Shown piece by piece: positions 49,170-58,260 of a stretch of DNA of 64,000 bases (positions are counted from its first letter, which is position 1; each line of letters starts with the position of its first letter). Both the position numbers and the translations under genes were made by a program. Origin of the DNA: Hydrogenophaga pseudoflava NBRC 102511 (GTDB lineage Bacteria; Pseudomonadota; Gammaproteobacteria; Burkholderiales; Burkholderiaceae_C); the NCBI RefSeq assembly GCF_001592285.1, contig NZ_BCWQ01000006.1:180863-244862 (forward strand), read 5' to 3'. The notes below the pieces were generated by a model. That model was not told the origin of the DNA. It saw only the letters and a list, made by a program, of their open reading frames with translations, and made no database searches.

Positions 49170-49354
49170 TAATATCAATGATTTGCCCTTGTTGATCACT
49201 GTAGATACAATTTATAAAAATCAACAGCTTATGCTCATTTTTGAGTAAATCACTTGAGCCTTGTGTTGATCAAAATTTCCCAATATTTGGGTTTTTTGGC
49301 TACACAGTGGCTACACAGATCAAACGTGTAGCCACCTGACCGGAGCACCGACAC

Positions 49355-50710
49355 ATGGCTAGACCGAAGAAAACTGACTTACCGGACACTGCCCAGGCCA
49401 TCGAACTGACCGCTGGCGCCATAGCGCGACTAAGCTGTCGCTCCGACACAAAGGCTCAGGCATTCCTTAGAGACACCAAGGCCCCAGGGTTGCGTGTGCG
49501 AGTGACCAACACTGGGAGCAAGTCTTTCGTTTTTGAGCGTAAGTTAGCTAGTAGAACCATCAGGCTCACCATTGGCGACGTGCGCACCTGGTCAATCGAG
49601 CAGGCCCGTGCAGAAGCTCGCCGACTTGCCGTGGTGCTAGATGCTGGGCAAGACCCCCGAGAGATCGAGCGCCAAAAGCAGGCCGCAGTGGCCGCGGAGA
49701 AGGCTGCCACCATCGCGCAGGCCGCGACCGTGGGCGAGGCATGGGCCGTGTATCTGGACGCTCGCCGCTCACACTGGGGCGATCTGCACTTGCGCGATAA
49801 CGTGAGCATGATGGCTCCTGGTGGCGAGCCTAAAAAGCGCGGAAAGGGCACCACCGAGCCCGGGCCGCTGCACCACTTTGCTTCTCTGCGCTTGGTAGAC
49901 CTGACTGCTGACACTGTGCAGGCATGGGCCGCTCGCGAAGCCCACTCCCGCCCGACACGTGCACGGCTTGGGCTGCACCTGTTTCATGCGTTTCTTTGTT
50001 GGTGCACAGAGCACCCAGAATATGCCGCCCTGATACCCGAGAAGAACCCCGCCCGCAATCGTCGAGCCCGTGAGGCACTTGGCAAACCCAAGGCAAAGCG
50101 GGATGCCCTACTGAAAGAACAGCTACCTGCCTGGTTTGCCGCCGTACAGGGACTGCGAAGCCCAGCTGTATCTGCCTACCTGCAAACGCTGCTACTGACG
50201 GGCGCACGCCCAGGCGAACTACTGGCGCTGCGCTGGGATGACGTCAACACCCAATGGCGGGGACTCACCATTCGCGACAAGGACGCCAGCAAGGGCGGAC
50301 AAGATGGCACCCGGCGAATTCCCATGACACCCTACGTGTGGTACCTACTGGCCAGCCTGCCACGGCGCAATGAGTGGGTATTTTCCAGCGACACTAAGTC
50401 CCAGCCTATCAGCCGCCCACATCGTAGATTGGCTGATGCCTGCGCAGTAGCTGGCATCGCGGAGTTGACCCTGCACGGCTTGCGTCGCAGCTTCGGTACT
50501 CTGTCGGAATGGCTGGAACTGCCAGCGGGCGTAGTGGCGCAGATTCAGGGCCACAAACCCAGCGCGACCGCCGAGAAACACTATCGCGTGCGCCCGTTGG
50601 ACCTGCTTCGCGTTCACCATGAGCGACTGGAGGCGTGGACTCTGGAGCAGGCAGGCATCAAGTTCGACCCCAGAGCCCAGCCGGAAAAGCTTCAAGTTGT
50701 GGCAGCATGA
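49355..50710 (+). CDS. Tyrosine-recombinase integrase of the element
   Basis: 451 residues. An N-terminal DUF4102-like arm-binding domain (APGLRVRVTNTGSKSFVFERKLASRTIRLTIGD) is followed by a core-binding domain and the catalytic domain. Catalytic residues are R near 284 (TGARPGELLALRW), HGLRR near 374-378, the GHK histidine near 400 and the Tyr nucleophile near 410 (AEKHYRVR). It directs integration at the tRNA-His 3' end 185 bp upstream of its start. The intervening DNA is AT-rich and includes the arm region typical for such attachment sites. Confidence 0.93.
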   Translation: MARPKKTDLPDTAQAIELTAGAIARLSCRSDTKAQAFLRDTKAPGLRVRVTNTGSKSFVFERKLASRTIRLTIGDVRTWSIEQARAEARRLAVVLDAGQDPREIERQKQAAVAAEKAATIAQAATVGEAWAVYLDARRSHWGDLHLRDNVSMMAPGGEPKKRGKGTTEPGPLHHFASLRLVDLTADTVQAWAAREAHSRPTRARLGLHLFHAFLCWCTEHPEYAALIPEKNPARNRRAREALGKPKAKRDALLKEQLPAWFAAVQGLRSPAVSAYLQTLLLTGARPGELLALRWDDVNTQWRGLTIRDKDASKGGQDGTRRIPMTPYVWYLLASLPRRNEWVFSSDTKSQPISRPHRRLADACAVAGIAELTLHGLRRSFGTLSEWLELPAGVVAQIQGHKPSATAEKHYRVRPLDLLRVHHERLEAWTLEQAGIKFDPRAQPEKLQVVAA

Positions 50711-50929
50711 ATATCGCAATAGAAGGTTGGCCATGCAGGCGTTCGTGAAGAAGATTCACGCCCCACCCCGCTAGACCTTTTTTTAGACTACCGCCTTCCT
50801 TGCATTGGTGTGCTCGGGGCACGCTTGAAAATTTTTTGTCCAGATACACAGGACCAAAATCCTGCTAAAAGCCAGGCCTCCCACTGGCATGCCAGGGCTC
50901 GATGCACGGGAGAGATTTCTGGAGGATCT

Positions 50930-51523
50930 GTGAAATCAATCCGATTGCCAGCCGGTTGCGAGTTCGTGCCGTTTGACGGTTATGGAGGGGTTGGTTTCTT
51001 GCTGGCGGTTGCTGAGTTCCCTGATGAAAACAGTCTGACCGAGCGCATGCAGCATGATTGCGCACTTGGAACCGGACTCTTGGAAGCGGTACGACAAGGT
51101 CGGCTTTGTGTGCGTGATCCCCAAACCCGAACACCGATAAGACCAGACGCGTCAAGCGTCAAAGTACTCTCGGCCGTGGTCTCACTGAGCGACTTGCGGT
51201 CATTTGCGGCAGAGCTTGGGTATAACGTTCAAGTCACCTCAGCACAGCAGGAAATAGACAATCAGGCCTCTAACGTTGCACCTGTCGCAATGCCCCGTCA
51301 AAGGGCTCAAGAGTCGGCCATTCGTGCCGCGCTCAGTGCCCGTGAACTAGACCCAACTCGCCTGCCGAAAAGTCCGAAAGGTCATGCAGGAGTCAAGGCT
51401 GACTTGCGCAAGGCACTTCTTGGTGAGCGACACGATCTTTTCCAAAGCGAGAAAGTATTTGAACTTGCTTGGGAACGGCTTAGAAAGGGAAGAGAAATCA
51501 AGTACGTCCACGAAGAGGAATGA
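50930..51523 (+). CDS. Hypothetical protein of the element (GTG start)
   Basis: 197 residues, no family recognised. The start is GTG (first residues MKSIRLPAGCEF) with a GGAGG Shine-Dalgarno about 6 bases upstream; an earlier in-frame ATG at 50810 has none. The C-terminal half is charged and helical (ESAIRAALSARELDPTRLPKSP, then KADLRKALLGERHDLFQSEKVFELAWERLRKG). It lies between integrase and the AlpA-like gene, a position where satellites often carry small regulatory or host-takeover genes. Confidence 0.7.
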   Translation: MKSIRLPAGCEFVPFDGYGGVGFLLAVAEFPDENSLTERMQHDCALGTGLLEAVRQGRLCVRDPQTRTPIRPDASSVKVLSAVVSLSDLRSFAAELGYNVQVTSAQQEIDNQASNVAPVAMPRQRAQESAIRAALSARELDPTRLPKSPKGHAGVKADLRKALLGERHDLFQSEKVFELAWERLRKGREIKYVHEEE

Positions 51524-51627
51524 CCCCTCCCTCATGCTGAGGGACGAGGGATGGTTTACACGAGGGTTGGTCGTGACACGATGATCGATGCATATCAACG
51601 AGGCCGCAAGGCTTGGGAACAATCGAT

Positions 51628-51906
51628 ATGCCAGTCGTTCGCGATGAAAAACACCAAGGCGCCGCAGCCCAGAGTGCTGTTTCTGATCCAAGGCAGTTTC
51701 CTCCGCTGGAGAAAGTAACCCGCCCCACCATACCGACTGAACAGGCTGCGCACTATCTTATGCGCCGCCCACAAACATTACGCGGTTGGGCTTGCGCTGA
51801 GACCTTTCCCGAAGGCCTACGTCCGGTTCGGATCAATGGCCGCCTAGGCTGGCCGGTGGCTGGCATTCGAGCCGCCCTCGGAGTTGAAGCATGTACGCCG
51901 CGATGA
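51628..51906 (+). CDS. AlpA-like helix-turn-helix protein
   Basis: 92 residues. The core IPTEQAAHYLMRRPQTLRGWACAETFPEGLRPVRINGRLGWPVAGIRAAL resembles the winged-helix fold of AlpA/excisionase proteins, with a helix-turn-helix in TEQAAHYLMRRPQTLRGWA. In P4-like elements AlpA controls integrase/excision and replication genes. Start at the ATG 51628; a TTG 15 bases earlier is possible. Its stop overlaps the primase start region, so both are coupled. Confidence 0.75.
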   Translation: MPVVRDEKHQGAAAQSAVSDPRQFPPLEKVTRPTIPTEQAAHYLMRRPQTLRGWACAETFPEGLRPVRINGRLGWPVAGIRAALGVEACTPR

Positions 51907-54900
51907 CCGAGGCAGAAATCATCGATCAATTCCGTCGCGCAATGGCGGAACACGACATCAGGACCGATGACGCCCTAATCGCTGACGGCAAGTTCCACCG
52001 CATGCACGTGGTGGGCGACCGCAAGCTGTCGCGCAACGGCTGGTACGTGTTGCACCTTGACGGTCTGCCGTCCGGCGCGTTCGGCTGCAACAAGAGGTAC
52101 GGCAACGAGGCAAAGTTCACATGGTCCGGTAAGGGCATCAAGCCACTGACGACCGAGGAGCGGCTGGCGTTCTGCCGGCGAATGGAAGCCCAGCGCGCGG
52201 CGCGCGATGCCGAGAAACTTCGTCTGCAGGAAGCCGCGGCCCAGCACGCTCAGTTCATGTGGGATCAGGCGCAGCCGCTGGATGGCGACGACCATCCGTA
52301 CCTCAAGCGCAAGGGCGTGCTCTCTCATGGTCTGCGCGTCGGCCCGTGGGAGAAAATCGACCACGACACCGGCAGCGTCGACGTGGTCGCCGAGCGCGCG
52401 CTGCTGATCCCGATTCGAGACACCGGTAAGGCGCTGCGCAGCATGCAGGCCATCTTCCCGGCCAAGATCTGGGGCGACCGCGACAAGGACTACCTCAAGG
52501 ACGGCGTCAAAGAGGGCTGCTTCTTCGCCATGGGCAAGCCTGTGACCGTCGAGCATGTCGGCCGGCAGCGCATGGTGATCATGATCGGCGAGGGCTACGC
52601 CACCGTGGCGAGCGCGCACGAGGCGACGGGCCACGCCGGCATCGTGGCGTTCGACGCCGGGAACCTGGTGCCGGTGGCCAAGGCCCTGCACAAGAAGTTC
52701 CCCGACGCCCTGTTCGTGCTGCTGGCCGACAACGACCAATGGACAGGGCCGACGCACGAGAACCCGCACGTGCCCAAGAATCCAGGTCTGACCAAGGCGA
52801 ACAAAGCGGCCGAGGCCGTTGGCGGCCTGGTCGTGACTCCGCCGTTTGCGCGCACCGAAGGTAAGCCAGGCAGCACCGGAATGCTGAGCGGTCCAACAGA
52901 CTTCAATGACCTTCATCAGCTATTCGGTCTCAACTTCGTGCGCGATCTCATTGAGGCTGCGCTTGAAGATCGCGCTCGCCCAACACGCGTCGTGTTGGTG
53001 CCGACCGAGCTCGAAGCAGAGGGCGTAGCGTATGCACATGAGTGTCTAGTGCGGCTGTCAAATACAGTCGCTGGCCTAAGTGGCGCTCCACTCATTGAGA
53101 ACGACACGATTGTTTTGGCAGCAGATGACCGCTTGGAACACGTCGCAGCGATGGCGCGCCGTGCCTATCCGGAGGCGGTGATCAACATCATGGCCGCATC
53201 AAGCCAAGATGCTGAGGTGCAGCGCGTGGCTGCTATGTTCGGCGCCAGTGCTGAGATGCCGCCAAGTGCTGATGATTGGCGCGGCTGGGGCGAGCATTTT
53301 CTTGACATGATGTTCGACGGCATCGACGCTGTTGCGGGCGAAGATCCAACCACACGCGAACTCGTCGATAAATCGATGCCTCGGGCGAAAAACGGCCAGC
53401 TGGCGGGCGCGGTCGAATGCGACAGCACGGTAAGTGTGCGTACCGGTGACCATGGCGAAGCCGGACTCGCACGAAATAACTACTTCACGATCTTGGGCCA
53501 CAACCGCGGCACGTACTACCTCTTCCTACACAACACCGGACAGGTCTCGGACATCACCAAGTCCGACATGTCGGATGCTGGCTTGATCGAGCTTGCGCCG
53601 CTGAACTGGTGGGAAACGAACTTTTCCCGCGGAAAGAATCCTGGTATCGACAAGCAAGCAGCCGCTGAGTTCCTCATTCGCACGGCCGAAAAGCGCGGCA
53701 TCTATGACCCCAGTAAGGTGCGCGGCCGCGGTGCCTGGGTCGACGATGGCCGCGTCGTCTTCCATCACGGCGCCTACCTGACCGTTGACAGCTCCCGACT
53801 CGACGTCACCCAAATTTCGTCTCGCTACGTTTACGAACGGGCGCATTCGCTGCCGGAGCCGCATGAGACCGGGTTGACTGCTGCCGAAGGCGCCGAGTTA
53901 CTTGAGCTACTGCAGCAGTTCCGATGGGGCATGCCGGGATCGGCACTGCTATTCAGTGGCTGGCTTGCCCTGGCGACGGTGTGCGGTGCATTGCCGTGGC
54001 GGCCGCACATCTGGATCACCGGCTCCGCGGGGTCCGGCAAGACTACGCTGGCGAACATCGCCAACCGGCTGATTTTCGAGACAGCTGTGTATGCCCAAGG
54101 GAACTCCTCTGAGCCGGGCATCCGCCAAGCGCTAGGGGGCGACGCCAGGCCCGTGTTGATGGATGAGTCGGAATCCAAGGAGGAATACGACGTTCAGCGC
54201 ATACAGAAGCTTCTGTCGCTGATCCGTCAGGCGTCTTCGGAGTCGGGAGCGATCACATTTCTGGGCACCTCCGATGGCAAGGGGATGCGCTTCAACATCC
54301 GCAGTATGTTCTGCTTGGCGTCGATTCAGGTCGCGACCAAGAATAAGGCCGATATCGACCGCTTGACGGTGCTGACCTTGCGCGGGGAAGTGAAGAACAA
54401 GAAAGATGGCGACGCGACATGGAGCCAGCTTCGAGAGAGGATTTACAGCTGCGTCATTCGCGACAAGACTATCTCGAAGCGCCTGCTTCGGCGCTCGATT
54501 GACCTCCTCCCCATCACACTCAAAAACATCGAGGTGTTCACTGACGTGGCTGCGCAGCGTTTTGGTACGCAGCGCGCAGGCGATCAGTACGGGACCCTCA
54601 TCGCGGGCGCGTGGTCGCTCGTCTCGGACGATCTGGCAACACCGGGTGTAGCCCTAGAGCTGATCGACCGCTACGATTGGTCTGAGCATCGCGATGGTGG
54701 CGAGGAAGACGACTCCCAGCGCGCACTGAACATATTGCTGGGTGCAATCGTCAGGATGGACTCTGGCTCTACCTTCACGTTGTCCGACCTGATCGCGATA
54801 GAGACCGGTTGCTACAGCGGCGAGGACTCGATCAAGCCTATGGAAGCGCGCAAGAAGTTGGGCCAGTTCGGCATGAAGATCGATCACGTTGGCGGGAAGA

Positions 54901-55139
54901 AGCATCTGTTCATTAGCAATGAGAACACCGAGCGCGAAAGGCTGATGCGTGAGACGCCCTTCAAGGTGGGAATGAAGGGGCTGCTGATGCGCTTGCCTGG
55001 CGCCATGACCGGCGAAAAGGCGCTGGGCCGCAGTAAAAAGACCACAAGGTTTCCCGGGCAATCGGCCAATGCACAGGGGTACTTCGTGGTGCCGATCGAC
55101 TCGGTGTTCGGCCAAGATGATTGTGAGGAAGCGTTCTAA
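51891..55139 (+). CDS. TOPRIM primase-helicase (P4 alpha-like) of the element
   Basis: 1082 residues. The N-terminal ~200 residues include a primase-like part (AQPLDGDDHPYLKRKGV). A TOPRIM domain follows with the catalytic Glu in MIGEGYATVASAHEATG near 232 and the LADND acidic motif near 278. The C-terminal half has Walker A ITGSAGSGKTTLAN near 709 and a VLMDESES Walker B near 755, DUF927-helicase-like. It should prime and unwind the element's DNA for replication. The first ATG (51891) has GGAG seven bases upstream; a second in-frame ATG at 51903 forms an ATGA with the stop of the AlpA-like gene. Confidence 0.87.
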   Translation: MYAAMTEAEIIDQFRRAMAEHDIRTDDALIADGKFHRMHVVGDRKLSRNGWYVLHLDGLPSGAFGCNKRYGNEAKFTWSGKGIKPLTTEERLAFCRRMEAQRAARDAEKLRLQEAAAQHAQFMWDQAQPLDGDDHPYLKRKGVLSHGLRVGPWEKIDHDTGSVDVVAERALLIPIRDTGKALRSMQAIFPAKIWGDRDKDYLKDGVKEGCFFAMGKPVTVEHVGRQRMVIMIGEGYATVASAHEATGHAGIVAFDAGNLVPVAKALHKKFPDALFVLLADNDQWTGPTHENPHVPKNPGLTKANKAAEAVGGLVVTPPFARTEGKPGSTGMLSGPTDFNDLHQLFGLNFVRDLIEAALEDRARPTRVVLVPTELEAEGVAYAHECLVRLSNTVAGLSGAPLIENDTIVLAADDRLEHVAAMARRAYPEAVINIMAASSQDAEVQRVAAMFGASAEMPPSADDWRGWGEHFLDMMFDGIDAVAGEDPTTRELVDKSMPRAKNGQLAGAVECDSTVSVRTGDHGEAGLARNNYFTILGHNRGTYYLFLHNTGQVSDITKSDMSDAGLIELAPLNWWETNFSRGKNPGIDKQAAAEFLIRTAEKRGIYDPSKVRGRGAWVDDGRVVFHHGAYLTVDSSRLDVTQISSRYVYERAHSLPEPHETGLTAAEGAELLELLQQFRWGMPGSALLFSGWLALATVCGALPWRPHIWITGSAGSGKTTLANIANRLIFETAVYAQGNSSEPGIRQALGGDARPVLMDESESKEEYDVQRIQKLLSLIRQASSESGAITFLGTSDGKGMRFNIRSMFCLASIQVATKNKADIDRLTVLTLRGEVKNKKDGDATWSQLRERIYSCVIRDKTISKRLLRRSIDLLPITLKNIEVFTDVAAQRFGTQRAGDQYGTLIAGAWSLVSDDLATPGVALELIDRYDWSEHRDGGEEDDSQRALNILLGAIVRMDSGSTFTLSDLIAIETGCYSGEDSIKPMEARKKLGQFGMKIDHVGGKKHLFISNENTERERLMRETPFKVGMKGLLMRLPGAMTGEKALGRSKKTTRFPGQSANAQGYFVVPIDSVFGQDDCEEAF

Positions 55140-55316
55140 TCCTGCTCCAACCGTCGCCGGTTGGCGTCCGCCCTATTTCCGAGCTTTTTGTGTTGGTGAA
55201 ACCGCGGTCCGTGGCCGCTTCTGCACAAGCCAAATCACCACACCCTATGGCTATGGAGTAAAGGGCGGAGTGTTCAACCGTCTTGGCTAGGCAGGATGAC
55301 AGTGCAAAGGCGTAGT

Positions 55317-55581
55317 AGTGAACGAAAGTGGTTCACTTTTAGTGGTTTTGTGACCCGACTGGCTACACAACAAGTTCAATAAATTCAATGGCTTACAGGG
55401 CTTGTGAACTTGTGAACTGTTTTCCAGTGGCAAGACACATACAAACACACCCATATGCCTATGCAGGGAAAAAGCTATCCCCTTTTTTTTTCTTTCTTGG
55501 TTCACATGGCTCACAAGGTTCACAGAAGAGCGGAAACCCTTGTTGGACTTGAATTCGTGATGTGAACCATCTTGTGAACCA
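55317..55581. repeat. Cluster of TGTGAAC/GTTCACA repeats (candidate replication origin)
   Basis: In 265 bp there are nine copies of the core. These are the inverted pair AGTGAAC-N7-GTTCACT (55317-55337), the tandem TTGTGAAC x2 (55402-55417), three 9-bp-spaced units GGTTCACAT, GGCTCACAA, GGTTCACAG (55499-55525), and two TGTGAACCA 12 bp apart (55561 and 55573). A T-rich tract lies at 55483-55497. The region follows the primase-helicase gene and holds no convincing gene. Iteron clusters near such genes act as origins in P4-like elements; function here is inferred. Confidence 0.6.
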
Positions 55582-55720
55582 TGAGTCACGCCCCCCCTTG
55601 GTCGGATAGTTTTCGGCTTGATCTGGCTCTTGACTTCGACTGCTGGTCGCAGGTGCTAATCACAAGCCGCCTTTGGGGAATTTTGGTCGTGATTAGAGAA
55701 TGTCAGGGAGTAGTTTTGAG

Positions 55721-56326
55721 ATGGAGCACATGATGGCCCGGCCCGCACACCCTCAGCGTAACGATGCGATTTCCTCGATCAGGCGACTGGTCGGCAAGCA
55801 TGGCGTAAGAGACGGTCTGCAACTTGCGCGCAAGCAGTTTCCTGATGTTCCGAACGCAACCTGGGCGCGGTGGCGTCGGGCCACCGTCGGCGACTTCAGC
55901 GACGAGGCCGATGCTGATGCTGTAGTGGGATTGGCGCCGGAAGTTCGCGCGCAGATCCCGTCGCTGCAAGAACTGTCTTCAGTCGAAGACCCAGTACCGG
56001 CCACGCACAAGGCGCTCAATTTCTGGCGAATGCTGGATGAGCTGGAACAGGACGCGCAGCTGATGCGCGACTTTGCGTTGACAAAGGGAGCTGACGGGAC
56101 TGTCAAGTTACGCGTGCCGCCAGCACTACGCGACGCTCACCGGATGCGCTGCGACCTGATCCGGTTGGCTCTGCAGCAAGCCGAGGTGGCATGGAGCACC
56201 GAGCGCGCAGCGACGTTCTATCAAACCATCGTCGACGCTGTCGGGGAGGAGTCACCCGAGTGTCAGCGCCGCATCATGGAGCGGTTGCAGCGAGTACAGG
56301 GCGAGGCGGCAGCGCGTGGGTTCTGA
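55721..56326 (+). CDS. Hypothetical protein of the element
   Basis: 201 residues, no family recognised. Basic N-terminal half (SSIRRLVGKHGVRDGLQLARKQFPDVPNATWARWRR) resembles a helix-turn-helix-like DNA-binding segment; the rest is acidic and helical (LNFWRMLDELEQDAQLMRDFAL, RDAHRMRCDLIRLALQQAEVAW). The start at 55721 has AGGGAG ten bases upstream; an ATG at 55700 adds seven residues. It follows the iteron region directly. A copy-control, terminase-small-subunit-like or regulatory role is possible but not shown. Confidence 0.65.
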   Translation: MEHMMARPAHPQRNDAISSIRRLVGKHGVRDGLQLARKQFPDVPNATWARWRRATVGDFSDEADADAVVGLAPEVRAQIPSLQELSSVEDPVPATHKALNFWRMLDELEQDAQLMRDFALTKGADGTVKLRVPPALRDAHRMRCDLIRLALQQAEVAWSTERAATFYQTIVDAVGEESPECQRRIMERLQRVQGEAAARGF

Positions 56327-56364
56327 ATGATTCGATTTCCTACACGAGTATCCGCCCGATCAAT

Positions 56365-56595
56365 CTACTCGTCGTCGGCACCCGGCTTCCGACAATAACT
56401 GCCAGAGGAAAGGCTGGCGGCCTCCAGTTGCCGGGCAAATTCGGCGGCGCGGGCTCGTACTTCTGGTGGGGCCGCGGCCAACAACTGCTGGACCTTTTCA
56501 TCGGACGGTTGTGGTCCGTCGCAGTCGTATCCATCGAATAGTCGATCCGGGATTCCCGGGATCGCACATTCCCCGAGATTTGGGTCGGGTTTCAT
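56365..56595 (-). CDS. Small hypothetical protein downstream of the resolvase
   Basis: 76 residues, acidic: starts MKPDPNLGECAIPGIPDRLF and ends GADDE. A GAGAG-type purine stretch precedes the ATG. It lies 25 bp after the resolvase stop on the same strand, so it is probably in that unit. It converges with the 55721 gene. No family is recognised. Confidence 0.5.
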   Translation of the reverse strand: MKPDPNLGECAIPGIPDRLFDGYDCDGPQPSDEKVQQLLAAAPPEVRARAAEFARQLEAASLSSGSYCRKPGADDE

Positions 56596-56620
56596 TTCGA
56601 TCTCTCTTTCTACAGTCCGT

Positions 56621-57217
56621 TCAGGCAAGCAACACCTGGCTCTCGTGCTTGGCGCGCAGCCGCATGACTGTCTGACGCGTCGTACCGAAATCTCGCGCAA
56701 TCGCGGCGATGGCATCCCCTACCATGATGCGCAGGACCACATCCCGTTGCTGTACCGGCGTCAACGCTGAAGGCCGCCCAAATCTCTTTCCAGCGGCCTT
56801 TGCCCGACCAATCCCAGCCTGAGTGCGCTCCAGCATCAAATCACGCTCGAACTCGGCCACTGCGGCGATCACGCCCATAGTCATCTTGCCAGCTGGGCTG
56901 GTCAGGTCAACACCGCCCAATGCGAGGCAGTGCACACGGACACCCATAGCGTCCAGCTTCTCCACAGTGGCGCGCACATCCATAGCGTTGCGGCCCAGCC
57001 GGTCCAACTTGGTTACGACCAACACGTCGCCTTCCTCCACTCTGTCCAGCAACTTCTGAAAGCCCGGGCGCTCGGACGCAGCCACGGAGCCACTGATGCT
57101 CTCCTCTATGAGGCGCCGCTTGTCAACAACGAAGCCGACAGCCTCTATCTCGTGGCGCTGGCTGTCTGTGCTTTGTTCCGTCGTGCTAACGCGGCAGTAG
57201 GCAAAAACCCGGCTCAT
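56621..57217 (-). CDS. Serine recombinase (resolvase/invertase family)
   Basis: 198 residues, small serine recombinase. The catalytic serine is S11 in [10 protein letters not shown]. The rest of the active site is in KLDRLGRN and the [23 protein letters not shown] segment. A C-terminal helix-turn-helix lies at [23 protein letters not shown]. Such enzymes resolve multimers or invert/excise DNA segments. It is divergent from an inverted repeat at 57286-57315 that could be its site. It may stabilise the element as a plasmid-like circle or derive from a Tn3-type transposon remnant. Confidence 0.9.
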   Translation of the reverse strand: MSRVFAYCRVSTTEQSTDSQRHEIEAVGFVVDKRRLIEESISGSVAASERPGFQKLLDRVEEGDVLVVTKLDRLGRNAMDVRATVEKLDAMGVRVHCLALGGVDLTSPAGKMTMGVIAAVAEFERDLMLERTQAGIGRAKAAGKRFGRPSALTPVQQRDVVLRIMVGDAIAAIARDFGTTRQTVMRLRAKHESQVLLA

Positions 57218-57285
57218 GGTCGATCTGTATGTACGTTAATTATGTCCGAATGTTAGGAAGTGTACCAAATATGATCAAGCCCAGT

Positions 57286-57315
57286 TTCGTACGCCCGAGG
57301 GAGGCCGTGTACGAA
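57286..57315. repeat. Inverted repeat upstream of the resolvase
   Basis: TTCGTAC (57286-57292) and GTACGAA (57309-57315) with a 16-base spacer, 70-100 bp upstream of the resolvase start. It could be a recombination subsite; no second or third subsite was made out. Confidence 0.3.
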
Positions 57316-57434
57316 TCCGAACCTTTCCGGACACCGTCCTCAGGGATGGAGAGGCGATTCGGGGCAGGCAGGAGGGTTTCCACCTGCGTCAAGCGTTTCA
57401 CCACGTGATGGCCACCTTGTGTAAAGGTGGACTA

Positions 57435-58258
57435 GGGCGTGTTAACACATCCTCAGTCCATCAGCAACAAGGACGAAGCTGATGAAGCCGAGGAACATGA
57501 GATCGAGTTTCTCGAACCGCGAGAAGATGCGTCGATAGCCCTTGAGTCGGCGGAACAGGCGCTCGACCTCGTTGCGGCGCTTGTACATGGCCCGGTCGTA
57601 TTGCCAAGGATCAAGGCGTTTGCTGGTCGGGGGCACAACCGGAATGAATCCCAGATCCAGGGCAAGCTGGCGAGTTTCGTTGCCCTCGTATGCCCGATCC
57701 ATGAGCAAATGAACGGGCCAGCTTGTTGGCCCCAGGCTTTGTAAGAGGCGTCGCCCCTCGGGGGCGTCGTGCGCTTGTCCTGGCGAGAGGCAGAACGTCA
57801 CGGCCGTTCGAGCATCCGCGGCAACCAGATGAATCTTGGTGTTCCATCCGCCTCTGGACTTGCCGATGGCTTGTGGGCCGTTTTTTTTAACGCCCCCGTT
57901 CCGTCGGGATGGACCTTGATACTGGTGGAGTCCAGCGAGACTGCCTCGATTTTGATGCGCACGACCTGGGCTCGCTGCAACTCCTCGAACATGCGGTCCA
58001 GGACTCCCGCCTTGGTCCAGCGGTTCATGCGCGTGTAGATGGTGTGCCAGTTGCCAAACCGCTTGGGCAGTCCACGCCATTTGCAGCCGTGCTCGGCCAC
58101 ATAGAGGATCGCGTTGACCACTTGCAGGTTGCTCAGGCTGACATTGCCACGCTGCTTGGGCAGACAGTGTTCAATGGTGGCGAACTGTTCGGGCGTGATT
58201 TCCATACCCGAGAGTGTCCATCGCCATCGCCGTCATTGCCATTAGTGTTAACACGCCC
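57435..58258 (-). mobile_element. IS5-family (IS427-type) insertion sequence
   Basis: 824 bp bounded by inverted repeats GGGCGTGTTAACAC and GTGTTAACACGCCC. The flanking bases are C-TA on the left and TA-G on the right, i.e. insertion in a CTAG target with TA duplication, as known for this group. The single transposase reading needs a -1 frameshift on an A8 run. Both ends and the catalytic residues are intact, so the copy looks active. Confidence 0.9.
57442..58205 (-). CDS. IS5-family transposase, two overlapping frames (-1 frameshift)
   Basis: The upstream frame starts MEITPEQFATIEHCLP (58205) and runs to 57798. The downstream frame ends at 57442 with VLVADGLRMC. They join at the A8 slippery run at 57888-57881 (minus strand) by a -1 shift, giving DSTSIKVHPDGTGALKKNGP across the junction. 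The fused product of about 253 residues has the DDE triad: D in SLDSTS, D in LLMDRAYEG, and E in KRRNEVERLFRRLKGYRRI. The frameshift is a known expression mechanism in this group, so the gene is not a pseudogene. Confidence 0.9.
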
Positions 58259-58260
58259 TA

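Noticed and set aside
49121..49200. Complete tRNA-His gene
   Set aside because: The D arm and 5' acceptor strand are absent beyond 49169, so only the 3' part is present.
55317..55581. CRISPR array
   Set aside because: Repeats are only 7-9 bases, in both orientations and irregularly spaced; no cas genes are nearby.
55287..55589. A 100-codon minus-strand frame in the repeat region
   Set aside because: It covers the iteron cluster, includes repeat-encoded His/Ser runs and has no recognisable domain or ribosome-binding site.
57442..58205. Transposase as a broken pseudogene
   Set aside because: The frame change falls on an A8 slippery run at the position normal for IS427-type elements, and the fused product is complete.
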